Positions 1 to 4,568 of a DNA stretch of 8,057 nucleotides are shown here, piece after piece; position 1 is the first letter of the stretch; each line of letters opens with the position of its first letter. This DNA comes from Flavobacteriales bacterium. GTDB lineage: Bacteria; Bacteroidota; Bacteroidia; Flavobacteriales_D; Crocinitomicaceae. The notes under the pieces were generated by a model. It saw only the letters and a program-made list of their open reading frames with translations. It was not told where the DNA came from and searched no databases. Position numbers and translations under genes: made by a program. Where the stretch lies: the NCBI GenBank assembly GCA_018665005.1, contig JABJEE010000159.1, forward strand, positions 1 through 8,057. The letters run 5' to 3'.

Positions 1-67
1 CATAGGATTGACTATTGGCAAAGGTTGTGCCAAAAATCAAAACAAACATAAAAATATACTTCATCAT
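1..67 (-). CDS. Secreted protein of unknown function, N-terminal fragment (gene runs off the left edge)
   Basis: Only 22 codons are visible. They begin with two consecutive ATGs (67-65 and 64-62), and either could be the start. The residues read MMKYIFMFVLIFGTTFAN followed by SQSY: a lysine, a hydrophobic core of about 13 residues and small residues near A-N-S-Q. This is a typical Sec signal peptide, with no lipobox cysteine in the visible part. The gene lies 54 bp downstream of fumC on the same strand and may be co-transcribed with it, although the hairpin in the spacer could separate or regulate the two. The mature protein lies outside the window, so no function can be given. The fragment could in principle be a chance frame, but its position, A-rich upstream sequence and well-formed signal peptide favour a real gene. 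Confidence 0.6.
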   Translation of the reverse strand, partial: MMKYIFMFVLIFGTTFANSQSY

Positions 68-70
68 AAT

Positions 71-90
71 GTTCAATTGAACAATTGAAC
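71..90. repeat. Perfect 8-bp inverted repeat with a 4-nt loop, just upstream of the secreted-protein start
   Basis: The plus strand reads GTTCAATT-GAAC-AATTGAAC: two perfect 8-nt arms around a 4-nt loop. On the transcribed minus strand it can also be read as two tandem GTTCAATT units followed by GAAC, and its left part is a 12-bp palindrome (GTTCAATTGAAC, 71-82). It starts 32 bp past the fumC stop and ends 3 bp before the first ATG of the next gene. No T-run follows it, so it does not look like a classical intrinsic terminator. An operator or an RNA hairpin that masks the translation start fits better, but this is inference. Confidence 0.5.
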
Positions 91-121
91 GGCGAAGATA
101 CGTAATTATTGCAAAGGAGCG

Positions 122-1513
122 TTAATGGCCTATCATTTTAGAAGGGTCAACAATTTCGTCATATTCGCTTTCTGTAACATGACCAAGTCCAACCGCAGCC
201 TCTTTTAGCGTTGTTCCATTTTTATGGGCGTATTTGGCAATCTCTGCTGCTTTATAATATCCTATTTTGGTATTAAGGGCAGTAACTAGCATAAGCGAGT
301 TTTCAAGGTGCTTTTTAACCACCGGCTCGTTGGCTTTGATTCCTCCAGCACAATTTTCATTAAATGAATTACATGCATCTCCAATAAGTCTAGCCGACTC
401 CAATACGTTATAGGCCATAACCGGTTTAAATACATTTAATTCAAAATGTCCGTTTGAACCCGCAACTGAAACAGTTACATCATTACCCATAACCTGTGCA
501 CAGACCATAGTGAGTGCCTCTGGCTGAGTTGGGTTTACCTTGCCTGGCATTATTGATGATCCAGGCTCGTTTTCAGGAAGTAAAAGCTCTCCTATTCCAC
601 ACCTTGGCCCTGAAGAAAGCATACGAATATCATTTCCGATTTTCATTAACGAAACTGCCGTTCTTTTTAATGCTCCTGAAAGCTCAACTATGGCATCGTG
701 AGCCGCCAAAGCCTCAAACTTGTTCTCCGCCGTTTCAAATGGTAATCCTGTAAACTCAGCTATTTTTTTTGCTACCAAAACATCATATCCTTTTGGCGTA
801 TTTAAGCCCGTACCAACAGCTGTGCCTCCAAGCGCCAATTCCTGAACTGCTTCAAGTGAATGATGTATGGTTTTTAAAGATTTATTCAGCTGAGCTACGT
901 AACCACTAAACTCCTGACCAAGCGTCAGGGGTGTAGCATCCATAAAATGAGTTCTTCCCGTTTTTACGATGTCTTTAAATTCTAATGATTTAGCATCTAA
1001 TGTATCCCTAAGGTTTTCAATACCTGGGATGGTGATGTTAACCACCTGATTATAAGCTGCAATATGCATGGCTGTTGGAAATGTATCATTAGATGATTGC
1101 GATTTATTCACATCATCATTTGGGTTTAATATCTTTTCTGTATCCGAGAGCATGCCGCCATTAAGCACGTGCGCTCTGTTAGATATGACTTCATTACAAT
1201 TCATATTGGATTGCGTACCCGAGCCTGTTTGCCAAATAACAAGGGGGAACTGATCATCATGCTTTCCAGTAATTACCTCATCACAAACAGCGCTAATCAA
1301 ATCTTTTTTCTCTGAAGGAAGGGTTCCCAATTCAAAATTGGCATGAGCCGCAGCCTTTTTTAAATACGCAAATGCATGGATGATTTCTATAGGCATTGAT
1401 GCCTCAGGTCCAATCTTAAAGTTGTTTCTTGACCTTTCGGTTTGTGCTCCCCAATATTTATCAGCAGGGACCTTCACCTCACCCATCGTGTCTTTTTCAA
1501 TTCTATATTGCAT
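122..1513 (-). CDS. fumC: Class II fumarate hydratase (fumarase C)
   Basis: Cytosolic TCA-cycle enzyme that reversibly hydrates fumarate to (S)-malate. It belongs to the iron-independent, homotetrameric class II family of the aspartase/fumarase superfamily. The 463-residue length is normal for the family. Visible motifs are TGSGTQSNMN (residues 96-105, substrate site), NDDVNKSQSSND (132-143), TGRTHFMDATP (185-195, with H189 matching the catalytic His188 of E. coli FumC) and the superfamily signature GSSIMPGKVN (318-327, with the catalytic-loop serine and the conserved Lys and Asn). The start at 1513 gives the usual family N-terminus (MQYRIEKDTMGEV); a later Met10 would remove conserved residues. 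Residue 130, where E. coli has His129 of the secondary B site, is Asn. No Shine-Dalgarno is seen, as usual in Bacteroidota. The gene diverges from a small membrane-protein gene, and a -7 element lies at 1566-1573. Confidence 0.97.
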   Translation of the reverse strand: MQYRIEKDTMGEVKVPADKYWGAQTERSRNNFKIGPEASMPIEIIHAFAYLKKAAAHANFELGTLPSEKKDLISAVCDEVITGKHDDQFPLVIWQTGSGTQSNMNCNEVISNRAHVLNGGMLSDTEKILNPNDDVNKSQSSNDTFPTAMHIAAYNQVVNITIPGIENLRDTLDAKSLEFKDIVKTGRTHFMDATPLTLGQEFSGYVAQLNKSLKTIHHSLEAVQELALGGTAVGTGLNTPKGYDVLVAKKIAEFTGLPFETAENKFEALAAHDAIVELSGALKRTAVSLMKIGNDIRMLSSGPRCGIGELLLPENEPGSSIMPGKVNPTQPEALTMVCAQVMGNDVTVSVAGSNGHFELNVFKPVMAYNVLESARLIGDACNSFNENCAGGIKANEPVVKKHLENSLMLVTALNTKIGYYKAAEIAKYAHKNGTTLKEAAVGLGHVTESEYDEIVDPSKMIGH

Positions 1514-1542
1514 TTTATAATGAATTATTGAGTTAATTTTTT

Positions 1543-1550
1543 TAATTTTG
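1543..1550 (+). promoter_or_regulatory. Candidate -7 element for the small membrane-protein gene
   Basis: TAATTTTG is a perfect match to TAnnTTTG. A start near 1556-1557 would leave a leader of about 24 nt before the ATG at 1581. The nearest TTG upstream (1528-1530) is only 12 bp away, too close for a normal -33 box, so the call rests on the -7 half alone in a T-rich region. Confidence 0.35.
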
Positions 1551-1565
1551 TTTTCAATTATAGTT

Positions 1566-1573
1566 CAAAAATA
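1566..1573 (-). promoter_or_regulatory. Candidate -7 element for fumC
   Basis: Read on the minus strand, this is TATTTTTG, a perfect match to the Bacteroidota primary sigma -7 consensus TAnnTTTG. Transcription would begin near 1559-1560, giving fumC a leader of about 46 nt. No TTTG or TTG is found at the expected -33 distance, so only half of the consensus supports the call. Confidence 0.4.
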
Positions 1574-1580
1574 ACAGAAC

Positions 1581-1736
1581 ATGAGCACTTTCGGTATAGT
1601 TTTATTTCTTTTAATTGGTGGTATGGCCTTTTGGATGTTATTATTTCTTATGGGGTTTATCTTACCATATTGGATTACGCTTGGTATTTTCGAGCAGCTT
1701 CGTACCAAAAGAGTGCTTGATGATGAGGAAAAATAA
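1581..1736 (+). CDS. Small hydrophobic membrane protein, 51 residues, unknown function
   Basis: The frame starts MSTFGIVLFL and ends RVLDDEEK, closing with TAA at 1734-1736. Residues about 4-38 are almost wholly hydrophobic with a Gly-Gly (13-14) and a Pro (30). This is long enough for one long or two short membrane helices. A basic stretch (R41, K43, R44) and an acidic tail (DDEEK) follow, so by the positive-inside rule the C-terminus should face the cytoplasm. The upstream bases are A-rich and a -7 match lies at 1543-1550. The gene diverges from fumC and sits 151 bp before the tryptophan dioxygenase gene on the same strand. I do not recognise a family. The membrane-like composition, charged tail and placement in an otherwise empty gap argue for a real gene, but a chance frame cannot be excluded. 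Confidence 0.6.
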   Translation: MSTFGIVLFLLIGGMAFWMLLFLMGFILPYWITLGIFEQLRTKRVLDDEEK

Positions 1737-1790
1737 ACCTCTTTTCAACTAAAACTGTCTTTTTATTTTTTTCATTTTATTTTTTGAATC

Positions 1791-1810
1791 GTCAAAATTG
1801 ACATTTGTCA
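1791..1810. promoter_or_regulatory. Possible operator: three alternating GTCA/TGAC half-sites
   Basis: Two overlapping inverted repeats share their middle: GTCAA-AA-TTGAC (1791-1802) and TGACA-TT-TGTCA (1799-1810). The result is GTCA, TGAC, GTCA evenly spaced by 8 bp, 78 bp before the dioxygenase ATG. Symmetric half-sites like these typically bind dimeric helix-turn-helix regulators. I cannot assign a regulator family, and no regulator gene is in the window. No clean -33/-7 pair was found in the 1737-1887 spacer. Confidence 0.35.
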
Positions 1811-1887
1811 TTTTTTAGATGGAAATTCTTTATTTCCTTTAACGTGAAATAATTAACTTCGAACATCACAAATTAAATCGTCATTTT

Positions 1888-2877
1888 ATGGAAATTACCC
1901 CAGATATAAAAAAAAGACTTGAATTACTGAGGGACAAATACGCCGCTATTGGACAAGACTTGAATTCATACCTAGATGGTTTAATTTTTGCGAACCCATT
2001 GGTTTATTGGGACTACATTGAGGTTGATGCGTTATTGAGTCTGCAAAAACCAAAAACTGATTTTCCTGATGAAAAAATATTTATTGTTTATCACCAAATA
2101 ACAGAGCTTTATTTCAACCTCATTGAACATGAAGTTGATCAAATTTGTAGAAATGGAAAGGTAATCTCCGATATAGGTCAAGACCTCGGGTGGAATGAGA
2201 ACCTTGATGTCGACTTTTTTATTGCGAGACTCAAACGATGCAACCTCTATTTTGAAACTTTGATTCGCTCATTTGATGTGATGAGGCTTGGGATGGAGAA
2301 GGATCAATTTACTAAATTCAGAATGGCGCTTCTCTCTTCAAGTGGTTTTCAAACAGCTGCATATAGAAGAATCGAGATCAGCTGTACTGATTTAAGGTAT
2401 TTGGTCTACGAGAGTGAAAGAAAGCGCCTTTGGGATTCTGACATACACGAACAATTAGATAACGTGTATTGGAGAAGGGGTGCTGTTATTGAAGAAACAG
2501 GAGAGAAAACACTTACCTTAAGAGACTTTGAAGCCAAATACCTTAGCACATTTCATGATTTTGCAAATGAGTACCAACCAATAAATATTTGGAAAAAATT
2601 CAAATCTCTATCTAAAGAGGATCAAAAAAACCCTTTAGTATTAAAAGAATTAAGAGAGCTTGATGTGAATGTAAATGTGAATTGGCCACTGATTCACTAC
2701 CGTACAGCTGTACATTACCTTGCTAAAGGTACGGGCGAGGAAAAAGGTACGGGAGGAACAAATTGGCAAAAATACCTTCCTCCTCGCTTTCAAAGAAGAA
2801 TATTTTATCCAGATTTATGGACAGAGGAAGAAATACAAGATTGGGGTAAAAAGTGGGTCGAAAGCGTACTAAAATAA
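1888..2877 (+). CDS. kynA: Tryptophan 2,3-dioxygenase family protein
   Basis: Cytosolic heme enzyme that opens the indole ring of L-tryptophan with O2 to give N-formylkynurenine, the first step of the kynurenine route. Conserved blocks compared with Xanthomonas campestris TDO, from memory, are: DYIEVDALLSLQ (42-53); FIVYHQITELYF (65-76), with F65 and H69 matching the substrate-pocket Phe51 and His55; FRMALLSSSGFQ (144-155), with R145 matching Arg117 that holds the substrate carboxylate; and W266-x3-H270 matching the Trp/His240 block, which makes H270 the likely heme ligand (H276 is a less likely alternative). The substrate loop GTGGT (287-291) carries a Thr at 288 like Thr254. A second GTG loop lies just before it (281-283). 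At 329 residues the protein is somewhat longer than proteobacterial TDOs (about 280), with extra residues in the middle and at the C-terminus. No kynureninase or formamidase gene is adjacent. The start at 1888 is the only ATG that precedes the conserved core without truncating it. Confidence 0.92.
   Translation: MEITPDIKKRLELLRDKYAAIGQDLNSYLDGLIFANPLVYWDYIEVDALLSLQKPKTDFPDEKIFIVYHQITELYFNLIEHEVDQICRNGKVISDIGQDLGWNENLDVDFFIARLKRCNLYFETLIRSFDVMRLGMEKDQFTKFRMALLSSSGFQTAAYRRIEISCTDLRYLVYESERKRLWDSDIHEQLDNVYWRRGAVIEETGEKTLTLRDFEAKYLSTFHDFANEYQPINIWKKFKSLSKEDQKNPLVLKELRELDVNVNVNWPLIHYRTAVHYLAKGTGEEKGTGGTNWQKYLPPRFQRRIFYPDLWTEEEIQDWGKKWVESVLK
2725..2753 (+). repeat. 11-bp direct repeat with an 18-bp period inside the dioxygenase gene
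   Basis: AAAGGTACGGG occurs at 2725-2735 and again at 2743-2753, exactly 18 bp (six codons) apart. The encoded protein reads KGTGEE then KGTGGT. The repeat keeps frame and the same codons, as expected from a fairly recent tandem duplication or from selection on both loops. Confidence 0.85.
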
Positions 2878-2887
2878 GTCTATTTTA
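2870..2887. terminator. Possible weak shared hairpin across the two convergent stop codons
   Basis: TAAAATA (2870-2876) and TATTTTA (2881-2887) form a perfect 7-bp stem around AGTC. The stem covers the TAA of the dioxygenase gene and the TAG of the lipoprotein gene and lies between head-on genes. It is made only of A-T pairs and therefore weak, and no clear T-run follows on either strand. It is the only terminator-like structure noticed at this junction. Confidence 0.25.
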
Positions 2888-4565
2888 TTGGCTTTATATA
2901 CGCCTTAGAAAAATCAAGAATACCAAAAGAGTTCATGTTTGCATCTCTTAAATTAAGATTATAAACAACAAGCAGGTTTTCAAAATAAACGGGTACTACG
3001 GGCGCCTCTTTATTCATCACACTTACACAGTCGTTAAACAAATTATTCCTCAGTGTTTCATCTACCTCTATTGTTGACTTTTCAAATGCCGCATCAAATT
3101 CAATACTCTTGTATTTACCAAAAGAACGAACTGAATTGCCAAAATTATTAGAACAATAAGGGCTCAAATAGGATTCGGCATCCGGATAGTCGGGGATGTA
3201 TGCCCCTGTCCACATTTGAGACTCTCCAGACTGAATGGATATAAGTTTCTCCTTATATGTTCCCGTCTTTAACCTTATTTTCAATCCTAACTTTTTTTTC
3301 AGATCATTAACAAGAAAAGTACACCAGGCCATCTCTGAAGAACCCTCTTCAGCGGTAGCATAAAAAACCAAACTGTCTCCTTTATAATTGCTCTTCCTTA
3401 GGTGATACCTTGCCAGTTGCAAATTATACGTTGTTGTCGTTGAAATATTCGCTTGAAAATAGGCGCCCTCGGGTAAAATACCATTTAATGCAGGATTCGA
3501 TTCTCCATATAGAAAGTCGCTACAAATATTTTCTCTGTCTACTGCGTGGAAAACCGCTTTTCTCAAATGCAAATTGCTAAAAGGACTTGAGCTACAGTCG
3601 AAGCCAATATAATTCATCTTTAATCCATTTCGGTATTGTAATTTATGAAGAATGTTTTTCCCGTTCTTCGCTTCATCAAGAGTCCCAAACAAAGAATTGA
3701 TTTTATTTGCTGGTATAGAAAGCAATAGGTCCGTTTTTTGAGTAGTGAAAGAGGAGAAAGCTTTTTCTTCTTTTTGTTTCTTTACCATTATTTTGTCAAC
3801 AAAAGGGAGCTGGTTATCATATTTATCCTTTCCCCAATACTTATCATTTCTAATGTAAACCCGTTCATTTTCATTTGAATAAAAAAGCTTAAAAGGCCCC
3901 GTACCAATCGGGTGTTCCTTGATTTTTTCTTTGTAATAATTATATGCTTTTTTTGAAAAAACAGACATGCTCTGATGGGTCAATACTTTTAAAAACGTTG
4001 GACTCGGGTTGATTAGTTCAATTCTTAGACTGTATCTAGATAATGTTTTTATTCCAGAAACGCCTTTTGATAGGTCTCCTTCAAATGAATCATAAAACCC
4101 TTTGGCTCCCTTTATTTTAGATGTTAATAATTCGCTTTGTTGATTTAGCTTATGACTAGTACATGCAAAATCCAATGTGAACTTAATATCTGATGCTGTT
4201 AATTCTTCAGCTTTACTACCGAAACAAATATCATCATGAAAATAAATACCCTTATTCACGTTAAGATCTATAGTTTTAAGGTCTTTCGATATCGTATAGG
4301 ATGAAATTAGGTTTCCTGACAACTCCTTTGTCTCTTCATTGAATTGAATCAAGGTCTCAAAGATCGGGGAAATCGCCCTTTGCTCGTACATGGATAAACA
4401 AGATAATGGGAAAAACTGATAAACCATTTCTGGTGACTCATAAGTGATTATTCCCCCGTACCTCTTTTCTCCTTTGGCTGTTTTTTTTGCAACAATTGTC
4501 TGCTCAGAACATCCAGATATAACAACGAATGAAAGAAGTAAGAAATAATAAAATAACTTTTGCAT
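2880..4565 (-). CDS. Family 5 (oligopeptide/dipeptide-type) solute-binding lipoprotein
   Basis: A 561-residue extracytoplasmic substrate-binding protein of the SBP_bac_5 (DppA/OppA-type) family. The N-terminus MQKLFYYFLLLSFVVISGC is a lipoprotein signal peptide with lipobox I-S-G-C and the lipidated Cys at 19. The mature protein starts C-S-E-Q, so there is an acidic residue soon after the Cys. Family blocks are: YGGIITYESPE (36-46); LTASDIKFTLDFA (122-134); HPIGTGPFKL (218-227); NDKYWGKDKYDN (240-251); LRKAVFHAVDRENI (334-347); and the C-terminal lobe block YIPDYPDAESYLSPYC (456-471). Length is usual for the family. No permease or ATPase gene is nearby, so it may feed a transporter encoded elsewhere or act as a surface or periplasmic peptide binder. 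Its ATG immediately follows the TAA of the upstream T9SS cargo gene, implying co-transcription and coupled translation. The substrate is not determinable from sequence; peptides are the family default. Confidence 0.88.
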   Translation of the reverse strand: MQKLFYYFLLLSFVVISGCSEQTIVAKKTAKGEKRYGGIITYESPEMVYQFFPLSCLSMYEQRAISPIFETLIQFNEETKELSGNLISSYTISKDLKTIDLNVNKGIYFHDDICFGSKAEELTASDIKFTLDFACTSHKLNQQSELLTSKIKGAKGFYDSFEGDLSKGVSGIKTLSRYSLRIELINPSPTFLKVLTHQSMSVFSKKAYNYYKEKIKEHPIGTGPFKLFYSNENERVYIRNDKYWGKDKYDNQLPFVDKIMVKKQKEEKAFSSFTTQKTDLLLSIPANKINSLFGTLDEAKNGKNILHKLQYRNGLKMNYIGFDCSSSPFSNLHLRKAVFHAVDRENICSDFLYGESNPALNGILPEGAYFQANISTTTTYNLQLARYHLRKSNYKGDSLVFYATAEEGSSEMAWCTFLVNDLKKKLGLKIRLKTGTYKEKLISIQSGESQMWTGAYIPDYPDAESYLSPYCSNNFGNSVRSFGKYKSIEFDAAFEKSTIEVDETLRNNLFNDCVSVMNKEAPVVPVYFENLLVVYNLNLRDANMNSFGILDFSKAYIKPIK

Positions 4566-4568
4566 TTA
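4563..4568 (-). other. TAA-ATG junction with no spacer: stop and start in the same frame
   Basis: On the minus strand the stop TAA of the 947-residue cargo gene (4568-4566) is followed directly by the ATG of the lipoprotein gene (4565-4563). Both reading frames are in phase, so only this single stop codon separates two long ORFs. Re-initiation by the terminating ribosome is the simplest explanation, as no ribosome-binding site is recognisable before the ATG. Confidence 0.9.

Noticed and set aside
514..753. Open frame of 79 codons on the plus strand inside fumC
   Set aside because: It is fully antisense to a well-conserved enzyme and has no recognisable domain; a shadow frame. The same applies to the frame at 1068-1253.
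1729..1770. Possible terminator after the small membrane-protein gene (AAAAATAAA pairing with TTTATTTTT)
   Set aside because: The 9-bp stem is entirely A-T with a 24-nt loop and falls in a simple T-rich tract, so the pairing is likely by chance.
1737..1887. Tryptophan leader peptide, T-box or riboswitch upstream of the dioxygenase gene
   Set aside because: No short Trp-rich frame, T-box-like sequence or recognisable aptamer was seen; the spacer is T-rich with only the GTCA/TGAC array standing out.
1888..2877. Kynurenine pathway gene cluster
   Set aside because: The neighbours are fumC, a tiny membrane-protein gene and an unrelated surface operon; no formamidase, kynurenine monooxygenase or kynureninase is in the window.
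2880..4565. Complete oligopeptide ABC importer operon
   Set aside because: Only the binding lipoprotein is present. The adjacent genes are T9SS cargo proteins and a convergent dioxygenase, with no permease or ATPase.
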